A stretch of 64,000 bases of DNA from assembly GCA_021325025.1 (NCBI GenBank), contig JAJPHZ010000001.1:45580-109579 (forward strand). Direction: 5' to 3'. The notes under the pieces were generated by a model, which worked only from the letters and a program-made list of their open reading frames with translations, was not told the origin of the DNA and made no database searches. The translations under genes and the position numbers were made by a program. The DNA comes from Pseudomonadota bacterium. Lineage in GTDB: Bacteria; Desulfobacterota; Binatia; Binatales; Binataceae. Positions 8,728 to 18,096 of this stretch are shown in pieces (position 1 is the first letter of the stretch; each line of letters starts with the position of its first letter).

Positions 8728-10008
8728 ATGGCGCGCTTACCGCGTCGCGACGACGCGCTGACCGGCGCGGTCGAGGCGGAGCGCGGCAGGCGTGCCTGCG
8801 TCGGCGCATCGCTGAGCTGGCTGGCCGCTTGCACAATCGTTGCGTTTTTCGCCGGTGGCTGCGCCGCCACGACCCCAACGCTGCCTGTGCAACCCGATCC
8901 CGTATCGGCACCACCTCTGGACGCCCCGGCCGCAAGCCTCAAACTATCCCGCCTTGACCAGCTCTGGCAGAGCCGGCGCGGCAATGGCTCGCTGGCTGAT
9001 TTTCCAATCGGCACCGGCGACGTCATCACCGTGTCAGTACCGGGATTGCCGGAGTCCGAAAACAGCGCTACTGCCGGCGCGGCGACACTCAGCGCCGCAA
9101 CGGAGGGCACGGCGGCGGCAGAGGGCGCCGAGCAGGTGACGCCGGGCGGATGGACGGTGAGGGTCAACGCCGTGGGCGACATCATCCTGCCGCTGCTGGG
9201 CCGGATGCATGTGGCCGGACTGAGCGAGGAGCAGCTTCGCGCGCTGCTGCTGCAGCGCCTGGGCAAATACATGTACGACCCTCAGGTTGAGGTTTTCGTA
9301 CGCAGCTACAACAGCCGCCAGGTGGCCATCTCGGGCGAGGTTCATGCCCCGGGCATGTACACCATCAACAAGCCCAACGAGACGATTGGCGATTTGCTGG
9401 TGCGCGCCGGCGGCACCACCGACAACGCCGGACAAAGAATCATCCTGACCCCGCAGCCGTCCAAGGGCCGCGGCACACAAGCCGACGCGATCACGCATAC
9501 GGATGACACCGGGGAGGAAGCGGGCGTTGAGCCCGCCTCGCTGACTGCCGACGACCTCAGGGTCAGTGCGTCCTATGTAATCGATCTTTCCAAAGGACGG
9601 TCGGGCGAGCGCTATCTGAACATTCCGGTCCGTCCGGGCGACACTATCTATGTGCCGCGCGCCGGCACCGCCACCGTGATCGGCTGGGTCTATTCTCCCA
9701 AGACCATCGACGTGACGCCGGGCCTGACCGTTCTAAGCGCGGTTTCGCAGGCCGGGGGCACCCTGTTCGCCGCCGACGCCAGCCACATCAAGGTGCTGCG
9801 CCAGGGAGCGGGGCATGAAACCAAGACTCTGGTCGTCAATCTCAACGATATCAAGGCCGCCCGCGCACCCGACGTGCCGGTGCGCGCCAACGACGTGATC
9901 GATGTGCCCTACTCGCCCACACGGATTCCGGGCTACGCACTTTACTATGCGATGCAGGGCGTGCTGTCGTTTGCGCCGGCGGCGTTGATCGTCAGCGGCA
10001 TTCCCTGA
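8728..10008 (+). CDS. Polysaccharide export outer-membrane lipoprotein (Wza-like)
   Basis: Forms the periplasm-spanning outer-membrane channel for capsule or exopolysaccharide export. The 426-residue product has a lipoprotein signal ending in FFAGGC (the Cys would be lipidated), a poly-export domain beginning FPIGTGDVITVSVPGLPE, an SLBB domain (VAISGEVHAPGMYTINKP, then TIGDLLVRAGGTTDNAG) and a second SLBB (TVIGWVYSPKTIDVTPGLTV, then AVSQAGGTLFAADASHIKVL). A C-terminal hydrophobic stretch (YAMQGVLSFAPAALIVSGIP) could be the amphipathic membrane segment. The ATG at 8728 is chosen because it gives a normal signal peptide; the frame stays open to 8335. It is followed after one base by the co-polymerase gene, so the two are one operon. 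Confidence 0.92.
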   Translation: MARLPRRDDALTGAVEAERGRRACVGASLSWLAACTIVAFFAGGCAATTPTLPVQPDPVSAPPLDAPAASLKLSRLDQLWQSRRGNGSLADFPIGTGDVITVSVPGLPESENSATAGAATLSAATEGTAAAEGAEQVTPGGWTVRVNAVGDIILPLLGRMHVAGLSEEQLRALLLQRLGKYMYDPQVEVFVRSYNSRQVAISGEVHAPGMYTINKPNETIGDLLVRAGGTTDNAGQRIILTPQPSKGRGTQADAITHTDDTGEEAGVEPASLTADDLRVSASYVIDLSKGRSGERYLNIPVRPGDTIYVPRAGTATVIGWVYSPKTIDVTPGLTVLSAVSQAGGTLFAADASHIKVLRQGAGHETKTLVVNLNDIKAARAPDVPVRANDVIDVPYSPTRIPGYALYYAMQGVLSFAPAALIVSGIP

Positions 10009-10009
10009 G

Positions 10010-12370
10010 ATGGCCAAGGAAATCTCACCATATACGATTCGCCGCGCGCGCCCGCCGCGCCGGGCGCAGTTCACGGTGCTGGCCGAGGATGGCGAGAGCA
10101 ACCTCCAGGACGACCTTCACCAGTACTGGCGCATCATCCGCAAGCATTGGGGACTGGTGCTGTCGGTGCCGGCGGTGTTTGTGGTGCTGGCGGTAGTGCG
10201 CGACGCGATGACCACGCCGCTTTATACCGCGACCGCGACGCTGCTGATCAAAAACACGCCGCCGGCGCTGCTGGAGAACGCCACCGTCACCATCGTGTCG
10301 CAGAACTCCGGCTCCGAGGTGGACAGCGACGATCAGACCCAACTCCAGATGCTGAAGTCAAAAACCCTGGCCGTCCGGGTGATTGCCGCTGAAGGGCTGA
10401 TGAACGACCCGGCCTTTATCGGCCCGCCGCGGCCCAATCTGATGCGCACCGTGCGCGGCCAGATCGGTCAATGGCTGCGGCGCCGCCTGCCCGATTCCTG
10501 GTTCAAGGCCGACGCACCGCCTGCGCCGCGCCCGCCCTCCAGCGACCCGCGCGGCCTGGCCGGCGCTTACCTGGCGCGCTTGCGCATCGCACCGATCCCC
10601 AACACCCAGATGGTGCAGGTCAGCTTCACTACTCCCGACCCCAAACTTTCCGCCCGCCTGGCCAACGCCCACGCCCGCGAGTTCATCAGTTGGGGAATCG
10701 AGATCAATTCCCACGAAAGCGAAGAGGCCGAACATTTTCTGGAGGCCAAGCTGGCGCAGACCCGCGAGCAACTGGAGGCCTCCGAGGCAGCCGTCAACCG
10801 CTATCGCCGCGACAAGGGCATCATCCCGGGCGTCATCTCGATCAACGGCAAGGAAAATGGCCTGCTCGACCGCCTCAACAAGCTCAACGAGCACCTCGAA
10901 GAGGCCCATCTGCAAACCATCAGCCTGGGCACGCAGGTTTCGATGATCAAGGACGGCCATCAGTTCGCATTGCCGGCGGTGATCGAGAACAATCTGGTCC
11001 AGAAGCTCAAGGAAGAAGTGGACAATGAAGAGGCGGAATACGCCACGTTGTCCAGCCGCTTCAAGCCCGATTATCCGCCGATGCAGCAGCTCCAGCGCAA
11101 GATCAAGCAAAAGCGTGCCATCCTCGACGTTGAAATCCGCAACGCCGAAGATGACGTCAAGGCACGCTATTTGGCCGCGCAGGAGCGCGAAGCGGCACTG
11201 CAAAAAAATCTCGAGCAGGAGAAGGCCTATGCCTTTGGCCTAAACGACTCGGCGGTGCGCTACCTGATCCTGGAGCGCGAGGCGGACACCAATCGCGAGC
11301 TGTACAACGCCCTGCTCAAGCGCGTCAAAGACCTGACCGTGGTGGCCGACGTGCACGCCTCCAACATATCGGTGGTCGATGCGGCCGAGCTGCCGGGCGG
11401 TCCCTCCAGTCCCGATACCCACCGCGACGCGCTGACTGCCCTGATGTTGGGACTGGCCGCCGGGGTGGGGCTGGCGTTTCTGATCGATTTGCTCGACAAC
11501 ACCCTCAAGGATTCGCGCGAGGTCGAGCGTTACCTGCGCCTGCCCAATCTGGCGATGATTCCCGAAACGCCCCGCGCGCGCGAATCGCTGTACCCGGGTG
11601 CGGAGCCCACCGATTCGAAATTGCTCAACGGCTCCTACCGCAACCGGGCAGTGGTCAGTTACAATGGCCGCTACTCGCTGCTCGGCGAAGCCTACCGCAA
11701 CCTGCGCACCGGGCTGATGCTGTCGCGCGCGGGCGCCCATCCCCGGCTCACCCTGATCACCAGCGCAGTGCCCGAGGAGGGCAAGACCACGGTCTCGGTC
11801 AATACCGCGATTGTGCTGGCCCATGCCGGCGGACGCGTGCTGCTGATCGACGCCGACCTGCGCATCCCGCAATGCCATCGGCGCATGGGCGTCAACAACG
11901 TGCGCGGCCTGACCGAGGTCCTGACCGGGCTGGCCGCGCCCGAAGAATGCATTCAGCCCACCGCGGTCGACAACCTGTTTCTAATCACCGCCGGGCAGAC
12001 CCCGCCCAATCCCAGCGAGCTGCTCAGCTCGCCCCAGATGCGCCATCTGCTCGAGCATCTGGCCCGCAGCTTCGACCACATCATCATCGATTCCCCTCCG
12101 GCCCTGCCGGTCAGCGATCCGATCGTGCTCTCGCAACTGGTCGACGGCGTGGTGCTGGTCGCGGCTGGCAGCAAGACCCCCAAGCAACAGGTCAAGGCCG
12201 CGCTGGCGCGCCTGCGCCATGCGCACGCCAAGGTCTTCGGCATCGTCCTCAACCGCATCAAGATCCACAAGGTCGATTACTTCTATCCCTACTACAAGTA
12301 CTACGGAGCACCGGGCGAGGACGACTTCGAGGAGCATCCTGACGACGCCACCGGCGCATCGCCCAACTGA
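10010..12370 (+). CDS. Wzc-like polysaccharide co-polymerase with tyrosine-kinase domain
   Basis: Inner-membrane protein that controls chain length and export with the Wza-like channel. The N-terminal part has a Wzz domain with a membrane segment at about residues 45-68, a long periplasmic coiled-coil region (residues about 230-430) and a second membrane segment near 480-500. The C-terminal BY-kinase shows Walker A SAVPEEGKTT (585-594), Walker A' LLIDADLR (about 610-617), Walker B IIIDSPP (about 691-697), and a Tyr cluster YFYPYYKYYG at the end that would be autophosphorylated. The Walker A has PEEGKT where PGEGKS/T is usual, a minor change that keeps Gly-Lys-Thr. The 786-residue length fits fused Gram-negative co-polymerases. 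Confidence 0.95.
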   Translation: MAKEISPYTIRRARPPRRAQFTVLAEDGESNLQDDLHQYWRIIRKHWGLVLSVPAVFVVLAVVRDAMTTPLYTATATLLIKNTPPALLENATVTIVSQNSGSEVDSDDQTQLQMLKSKTLAVRVIAAEGLMNDPAFIGPPRPNLMRTVRGQIGQWLRRRLPDSWFKADAPPAPRPPSSDPRGLAGAYLARLRIAPIPNTQMVQVSFTTPDPKLSARLANAHAREFISWGIEINSHESEEAEHFLEAKLAQTREQLEASEAAVNRYRRDKGIIPGVISINGKENGLLDRLNKLNEHLEEAHLQTISLGTQVSMIKDGHQFALPAVIENNLVQKLKEEVDNEEAEYATLSSRFKPDYPPMQQLQRKIKQKRAILDVEIRNAEDDVKARYLAAQEREAALQKNLEQEKAYAFGLNDSAVRYLILEREADTNRELYNALLKRVKDLTVVADVHASNISVVDAAELPGGPSSPDTHRDALTALMLGLAAGVGLAFLIDLLDNTLKDSREVERYLRLPNLAMIPETPRARESLYPGAEPTDSKLLNGSYRNRAVVSYNGRYSLLGEAYRNLRTGLMLSRAGAHPRLTLITSAVPEEGKTTVSVNTAIVLAHAGGRVLLIDADLRIPQCHRRMGVNNVRGLTEVLTGLAAPEECIQPTAVDNLFLITAGQTPPNPSELLSSPQMRHLLEHLARSFDHIIIDSPPALPVSDPIVLSQLVDGVVLVAAGSKTPKQQVKAALARLRHAHAKVFGIVLNRIKIHKVDYFYPYYKYYGAPGEDDFEEHPDDATGASPN

Positions 12371-12461
12371 ACGCAAAAATCTCGGTTGATGGATGCGCGC
12401 TCGGGCTTCAGGCAACGCGGCGATCGGCGGGCATTCAACGATAAGTCCAAGTATCGGCTGA

Positions 12462-15233
12462 TTGGACCTCTGGGATTACCTGATGGCGGCGGGCGTGGGC
12501 CTGCTGCTCTTTTTTACTCCCTTTGCCGGCGGCGGTGTGGAGGTGTGGGCCACCGGCGTCGCCGAGGCCATCTGCTTTCTGATCGCGTTGCTGTGGCTGG
12601 CCAAAAGCTTCATCCTGGCGCACGGGCGCGGTACGTTTCGCCTTGGGCGCGGCGAGCTTGGCGCGATGGCGCTGGCCGCCGCCTTTTTGACTTTGCTCAT
12701 CGGGCAACTCCTGCCGATGCCGCCGGGGCTGCTGCGTTTGCTGTCTCCCCATTCATTCGAGCTTTACCAAAAAAGCCTGCCCGGTTGGCCGGATCGGGTG
12801 GTGTACCAGGATGCTGCCTACGTTCATCCGCCGCCGCAAAATGCCGCCGGGATGGTGACGGTTCTGCCCACGCTGGACGAGGTCCGACGCGGGATTGCCG
12901 TGCCCTTTACTCCGCCCCCCACCGTCGATGCGCCGCGCGCGCGCGGCGCCGCTTCCCCGCTCGCATCGCCGCGATGGCGGTCGATGTCGGTGGCACCAAT
13001 CCTGACGCGTGCCGGGCTGCTCAAATGCGCGGCGTACGCGGCGTTGTTTTTCGCCGTGATTTTCTACCGCTCCGGCGCCGGCGACGCCCGCGCCGAGCGC
13101 GCCTTGCGCCGCCTCCTATTGCTGCTCGTGCTGGCCTCGGCGGTGGCGGTGGCGATGGCGGGGCTGTCCCAGCAGGCCTTCTCGCACGCCCCCGCTCAAC
13201 ATCGCGCCAGCGGCCCCTTCGTCAACCCCGACCATTTTGCCAACTACCTGGCGATGGTGCTGCCGCTGGCCATCGCCGGCGCGCTGTTTCGCGTGCCGCT
13301 GGAGCCGGCCGGCGAATTCAGCGGCTTCCAATTGCTGTGCGCCGCAGCCGCCCTGCTCTTGACTGCCGCAATCGTGATCAGCCTCTCGCGCGCCGGATGG
13401 ATTGAAATCGGCCTGGGCATCCTGACTTTCGCCTACGGGATGCGCACGCGCGCCCACCATCGCGCCAACGACGATTCACCGCGTGACGGGCGCGGCGCGG
13501 CCAGATGGCTGTTACCCGCGGGCATAGGTCTGCTCGCCGTCGCGGTGGTGTCGATGGCGCTGCTGGGGCCGGCCGCCAGGCAACGGGCCGCCGGGCGGAT
13601 GGCCGAGAGCGTTGCCGCGGGTGTTGGTTTTTGGGATCGGATTGACACCTGGATCGATTCGGCCGCCATCGTGCGCGACTATCCATTGTTCGGGTCGGGC
13701 TTCGATTCGTGGGCCACCGTCTTTCCCCACTATCAGCGTCCACCCTGGACGATGTTCTTCAACGGCGTGGCGCAAAACGACTACGTCGAAGTGGCGGCGG
13801 AAAGCGGCATCGTGGGGATGGTGCTGCTGGGCTGGCTGTGCTGGAAGATTGGACAATACCTTTATAACGGCCGCCATTTTATTCCAACGCGCCATTGGGC
13901 GCTGTTCGCCGCCCTGCTCCCCGCCGCCGCCATCATGGGCTTTCACGAGACGCTGGATTTCTGCATGCAGATTCCAGCCAACGCCGTGCTCTTCGTGGTG
14001 CTTCTGGCCCTGGCCATCCGCCTGGTGCGAACCTTCGGCGGCGCGCCCTCAGGTCCGCCGCCGGGCGCATTGGCCGCCGTCGGTGTGCCCGCCGCCATCG
14101 GCATAGCCGCGATTACGGGCCTAATCGGCGTCGCTTATCAGCGCGAGACCGTGTACCCCAACGACGTGCCCTATCCCGCCTCCACGCGCGGCAACCAGGC
14201 GGTGATCCAGTCGCATCCGGCCAGCCCGCTGCCGCATCTGTGGCTGGCCGACCGCGTCCACGACGCGACCGGCGCCTGGCTCATCCCCGAACTGAAGGCC
14301 GCCATATGGCTGGATCCGACCAATCCCGCCGGACGCGACCGCTATGTGCAGGCGCTGCTGGCCAGCGGCAACAAGCGCGCGGCGCTCAAAGAGATTACCC
14401 TGGCAACCTATCTGGCGCCCAACCTGGGCTATCACGGGTACCTGAGCAGCCGGGTCATCCCGTGGCTGCCCGCCGATGAGCGCGCCGCTGCCGAACGCGG
14501 ACTGCGCCAGGCGTGGGCGCGCGGCTTTGAAGGCGCCGCCGGCGCATTGGCACAGCTTTATCTGGCCGAGGGCCGTCCGCTCGAGGCGGCGCAGGTCTAC
14601 GCGGCGGCGGCCGCGCGCGGCACCGACGTGTCGCGCAAGCTGGATGACACGCTGGCCGCGGGCGTCGCGTTCGGCCAGGGCGCAAACCAGGGTGTGGCGG
14701 AAAAATACCTGCGCACCGCCCTCAAACTGGCGCCCGAGGATCCCCGCGCCTACGGCGATCTGATTGCGATGGTTTACGGCCCGCAGCGCAACGCCCGGGC
14801 CGCAGCCGAGCTGATTCGGACGGCGGCCGACAACGGCGTCGACACGGCGCCGCTGTATGCGGCGCTGCACGACGCCGCCCAGCGCGCGGGCGACATCAAG
14901 CTGGCCGAGGCCGCCCTGCGCGGGGCGGCCGAGGCCGATCCGTCGTTCACCAACTGGATGCGTCTGGGCGGCTTTTACCTGAGCCAGGGGGATTTCGCCC
15001 GCGCCCGCCAGACCATCGGCCGCGCCCTGCAGATCAATCCGCAGTCGGGCGAGGCCTACTTTGTGTTAGCGCAGGCCGAGGAAGGCGCCTATCAATACTC
15101 CGCCGCGCGCAGGCACTATCAACGTGCCGTCGCCCTGGCACCCGGCAACGCCGCCTTCAAAGCCCGCAGCCAGGAGCTGAACCAGAAAATCGCCGCCGGC
15201 GTCCCTCCGCCTGGCAGCGGCGTGACCAAGTAG
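12462..15233 (+). CDS. O-antigen ligase/polymerase-like membrane protein with TPR tail
   Basis: A 923-residue inner-membrane protein. The first ~570 residues contain about 12 hydrophobic segments and a Wzy/WaaL-type domain; typical landmarks are ASGPFVNPDHFANYLAMVLP, the loop DYPLFGSGFDSWATVFPHYQ, and NDYVEVAAESGIVGMVLLGW. It should polymerise or transfer polyprenyl-linked glycans on the periplasmic face. The C-terminal ~300 residues are Ala-rich helical repeats of TPR type, ending AYFVLAQAEEGAYQYSAARR. The frame opens directly after a stop codon with TTG at 12462; an ATG at 12483 is an alternative start that would trim seven residues. It follows the co-polymerase by 91 bases in the same operon. 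Confidence 0.9.
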   Translation: MDLWDYLMAAGVGLLLFFTPFAGGGVEVWATGVAEAICFLIALLWLAKSFILAHGRGTFRLGRGELGAMALAAAFLTLLIGQLLPMPPGLLRLLSPHSFELYQKSLPGWPDRVVYQDAAYVHPPPQNAAGMVTVLPTLDEVRRGIAVPFTPPPTVDAPRARGAASPLASPRWRSMSVAPILTRAGLLKCAAYAALFFAVIFYRSGAGDARAERALRRLLLLLVLASAVAVAMAGLSQQAFSHAPAQHRASGPFVNPDHFANYLAMVLPLAIAGALFRVPLEPAGEFSGFQLLCAAAALLLTAAIVISLSRAGWIEIGLGILTFAYGMRTRAHHRANDDSPRDGRGAARWLLPAGIGLLAVAVVSMALLGPAARQRAAGRMAESVAAGVGFWDRIDTWIDSAAIVRDYPLFGSGFDSWATVFPHYQRPPWTMFFNGVAQNDYVEVAAESGIVGMVLLGWLCWKIGQYLYNGRHFIPTRHWALFAALLPAAAIMGFHETLDFCMQIPANAVLFVVLLALAIRLVRTFGGAPSGPPPGALAAVGVPAAIGIAAITGLIGVAYQRETVYPNDVPYPASTRGNQAVIQSHPASPLPHLWLADRVHDATGAWLIPELKAAIWLDPTNPAGRDRYVQALLASGNKRAALKEITLATYLAPNLGYHGYLSSRVIPWLPADERAAAERGLRQAWARGFEGAAGALAQLYLAEGRPLEAAQVYAAAAARGTDVSRKLDDTLAAGVAFGQGANQGVAEKYLRTALKLAPEDPRAYGDLIAMVYGPQRNARAAAELIRTAADNGVDTAPLYAALHDAAQRAGDIKLAEAALRGAAEADPSFTNWMRLGGFYLSQGDFARARQTIGRALQINPQSGEAYFVLAQAEEGAYQYSAARRHYQRAVALAPGNAAFKARSQELNQKIAAGVPPPGSGVTK

Positions 15234-15257
15234 CGATTTGATGGGCTGAAAAGAAAT

Positions 15258-16478
15258 TTGAAAGTCCTCTACCTCAACCCTTCGGGCCAGTTGGGCGGCG
15301 CAGAATACTCCCTGCTCGACCTGCTCGCCAGCCTGCGCGCCGCGCCCGGCCTGACCCTCGAGGTGATCGCCACGGAGGACGGTCCTTTTGTAAAAGCAGT
15401 GCGCGCCCTGGGCGTCAACGCCCGGCCGCTGACCCTGCCGGCCTCGGTCGCCCGTCTCGGCGATGCCGCCGCGGGTCTGACGGCCGCCGAGCGCCGCCCG
15501 CCGATCGGACCGCTGCCCCGGCTATGCCTGGCGGCGCCCGGGATTTGCGCTTACCTGATGCGGCTGCGAAGCGAAATCGCCGCTTGCGGCCCCGACCTGA
15601 TCCATACCAACGGTTTTAAAATGCACCTGTTAGGTATCTGGGCGCGGCGCCGGCGCACACCGGTGATTTGGCATATCCGCGACTACATCAGCTCGCGCCC
15701 GCTGATGGCGCGGCTGCTACCCCCGCATGCCGGCAAATGCGCCGCCGCAATCGCCAACTCCAGAAGCGTCGCCGCGGATTTGCGCGCGCTGTGTCCCGGC
15801 CTGCCCGTGCACACGATTTATAATGATGTCGACCTCAACCGCTTTTCACCCGCCGGAGCCAAGCTTGACCTCGACGCCGCAGCCGCAATGCCAGCGGCTG
15901 CGCCCGGCACCATCCGGGTCGGGCTGGTGGCCACGATGGCGCGCTGGAAGGGGCACGAGACCTTCTTGCGCGCCCTGTCGTTGTTGCCCGACAGGCCGGC
16001 GGTGCGCGGCTACATTATCGGCGGGCCACTCTATCGGACCCTGGACAGTCAGTACTCGCTCGATGAACTCCGCGCGATCGCCGCGCGCCTTGGTTTGAGC
16101 GCGCGGGTCGGCTTTACCGGCTTTCTTGAGGACAGTGCCAGCGCGATGCGTGCCCTGGATATCGTGGTCCACGCCAGCACCGAGCCCGAACCTTTTGGGC
16201 GCGTGATCGCCGAAGCGATGGCGTGCGGCAAGCCGGTGATCGCCGCCGGCGCCGGCGGGGCTCTGGAGATCATCACCGACGGCGTGGACGCGATGGCGCA
16301 TCGGCCCGGCGATGCCGCGGCTCTGGCCCAACTTATCGCCAAGCTGGCCGGCGATTGCGCGTTGCGCCAGCGCCTGGCGCGGGCCGCGGTTGCCACGGTC
16401 TGCGCCCGCTTCACCCCGGCCCGCCTGGCCGAGGACGTCAGCCAAATCTACGACCGCGTCATGAGCGCCGCCGCCTGA
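15258..16478 (+). CDS. Glycosyltransferase family 4
   Basis: A 406-residue cytoplasmic GT-B retaining glycosyltransferase. The N-terminal Rossmann domain begins with the usual MKVLYLNPSGQLGGAEYSLLDL, and the C-terminal domain carries VGLVATMARWKGHETFLRAL and the E-x7-E region EPEPFGRVIAEAMACGKPVI (about 310-330). It should add one sugar from a nucleotide donor to the lipid-linked repeat unit; donor and acceptor cannot be read from sequence. The start is TTG at 15258, only 24 bases after the preceding gene, with a weak purine-rich site upstream. Confidence 0.9.
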   Translation: MKVLYLNPSGQLGGAEYSLLDLLASLRAAPGLTLEVIATEDGPFVKAVRALGVNARPLTLPASVARLGDAAAGLTAAERRPPIGPLPRLCLAAPGICAYLMRLRSEIAACGPDLIHTNGFKMHLLGIWARRRRTPVIWHIRDYISSRPLMARLLPPHAGKCAAAIANSRSVAADLRALCPGLPVHTIYNDVDLNRFSPAGAKLDLDAAAAMPAAAPGTIRVGLVATMARWKGHETFLRALSLLPDRPAVRGYIIGGPLYRTLDSQYSLDELRAIAARLGLSARVGFTGFLEDSASAMRALDIVVHASTEPEPFGRVIAEAMACGKPVIAAGAGGALEIITDGVDAMAHRPGDAAALAQLIAKLAGDCALRQRLARAAVATVCARFTPARLAEDVSQIYDRVMSAAA

Positions 16479-16503
16479 TGCGTTGCTGAGGCGTTCGATT
16501 TTG

Positions 16504-18015
16504 ATGCCGACGCAGGCAAACCAACAGCAGTCGCATCAGCGAAAACGCTTCGCACCAGAAGGTCACTCATTGGGGCGAATAGATCAGGATCTTCAATCCG
16601 TTTCGGTGGCTGGAGCGGGTATCGCGTTGATCCTCATCGCATTGACGCCGCCTGCGATTTACGCGGTCGACGGCAACTCGATGCTGGTATTGGCTGAATC
16701 CATTGTGCGACACGGGACAATTGCAGTTCCAGCAACACTCGGAAAAGTAGGGCGCGGTGGACTCCATTACTCGATTTGGTATCCGCTTCTTTCCATCATG
16801 GCGCTCCCCTTAGTGGCGACAGGCGATATGATGGCTCGTCTGTTTCATCTGCCGCCTCATTACACGGCTGGCATATGGGCTCTGATGCTTAACGCGCTTC
16901 TTACCGCAGCAACCGCAACAGTTACTGGTTTGTTGGCCCTACGTTTGGGCGCGAGCCGAGAAAGGGCGCTGACAAGCGCGCTGGCGTTCGCGTTCGGGAC
17001 AGTCGCCATGGTCTATTCCCGCAGCTTCTTTGCCGATCCGCTGCTAGCGCTGATTACAGTCAGCGGCATCTATCTCGCGGTCGACAACGGCCGGCATTCC
17101 GCAAGTATCATTCTTATCTCGGCAATGGCGGTATTGGCGAAACCCACTGGTGTTGTTTTGGGGCCACTTCTATCTTTGCACGGAATGAAAAAGGGGGGCG
17201 GACTCTTTCGCTCGGTGCCTGGAATAATAGGAACCGCGACCGGACTTGCCTTGTACATGTCATACAACTACGCCAGATTTCTCAACGTCCTAGATTTCGG
17301 CCAGCCGACCTTGTTCTCACTGAGAAATGTTCCCATTGGTCTTGCCGGGCTGCTGGTCAGTCCAGGCCGTGGCGTCTTCTGGTATTGCCCACCGGTGTTG
17401 GCTTTGGTTGGCGTCAAATGGCGCGCTTTGAAGCGGTGCGACCTTGATTTGGTCATAGCTGTAGCGGCGGCGTACCTGCTCCTCTATTCCCTGTGGCAGG
17501 CATGGAGCGGTGGATGGTCCTGGGGTCCTCGGCTCTTGCTACCCGCACTGCCGGGTTTGATCGCCCTTGGGGCCTTCCCCAGGAAGGGTTGGAATAAAGC
17601 GCTCGCCATACTGGCTCTGGTCGGCTTCGTAACCAATTCTCCAAACCTCGTGAGCTACTATGAACGCTATTATCAGGAAGCGACCGTAATCGGCCAGGTT
17701 TCGGAAGAAATGATACTGTGGAATCCCGTTTACTCGCCCATCGTCGCAATTTGGGCCTCCGCGTTCAGAGAAGTGAAAGATGCGCAGACTGCTGACATCT
17801 CGCGGCTCGTTGAGCGCGCCGGTTCCCGAGGCAACGAGCGCGACCCTCAATCGTGGCGTGTTTTAAGAACGGTTGCGCTGTGGTGGTGGATCCTGCCTGC
17901 ATTGCGTGTATCTCGTTACGTTGGTTTTGGCGCGATGACCGCCCTTATAGTTGCCGGTGTAATACTCATAGTGAAAAGTTTTCCGAGCGGCCACGAGCCT
18001 ACGGAATCTGATTAA
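16504..18015 (+). CDS. GT-C fold membrane glycosyltransferase-like protein
   Basis: A 503-residue polytopic membrane protein with about ten hydrophobic segments after a ~35-residue polar start. The segment APPAIYAVDGNSMLVLAES equivalent (APPAIYAVD is written TPPAIYAVD here) followed by an acidic loop, the long first periplasmic loop with GRGGLHYSIWYPLL, and MARLFHLPPHYTAG resemble dolichyl-phosphate-sugar-dependent GT-C enzymes (GT39/GT83-like). Such enzymes use polyprenyl-phosphate sugars on the periplasmic side. The ATG at 16504 is chosen; a TTG at 16483 is in frame. Base composition is visibly more AT-rich than its neighbours, suggesting a separate origin. Confidence 0.7.
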   Translation: MPTQANQQQSHQRKRFAPEGHSLGRIDQDLQSVSVAGAGIALILIALTPPAIYAVDGNSMLVLAESIVRHGTIAVPATLGKVGRGGLHYSIWYPLLSIMALPLVATGDMMARLFHLPPHYTAGIWALMLNALLTAATATVTGLLALRLGASRERALTSALAFAFGTVAMVYSRSFFADPLLALITVSGIYLAVDNGRHSASIILISAMAVLAKPTGVVLGPLLSLHGMKKGGGLFRSVPGIIGTATGLALYMSYNYARFLNVLDFGQPTLFSLRNVPIGLAGLLVSPGRGVFWYCPPVLALVGVKWRALKRCDLDLVIAVAAAYLLLYSLWQAWSGGWSWGPRLLLPALPGLIALGAFPRKGWNKALAILALVGFVTNSPNLVSYYERYYQEATVIGQVSEEMILWNPVYSPIVAIWASAFREVKDAQTADISRLVERAGSRGNERDPQSWRVLRTVALWWWILPALRVSRYVGFGAMTALIVAGVILIVKSFPSGHEPTESD

Positions 18016-18096
18016 TCTGGGTGGCCGCTGACAATCAATGCATGCACGAGGGGCGAAACCACTGAGGCGTTCGCCCTGGTAATTGGCAGCTCAAAA

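Noticed and set aside
12386..13405. A 339-codon frame overlapping the polymerase-like gene
   Set aside because: It is an Arg/Ala-rich alternative frame; the overlapping frame has the membrane segments and family motifs.
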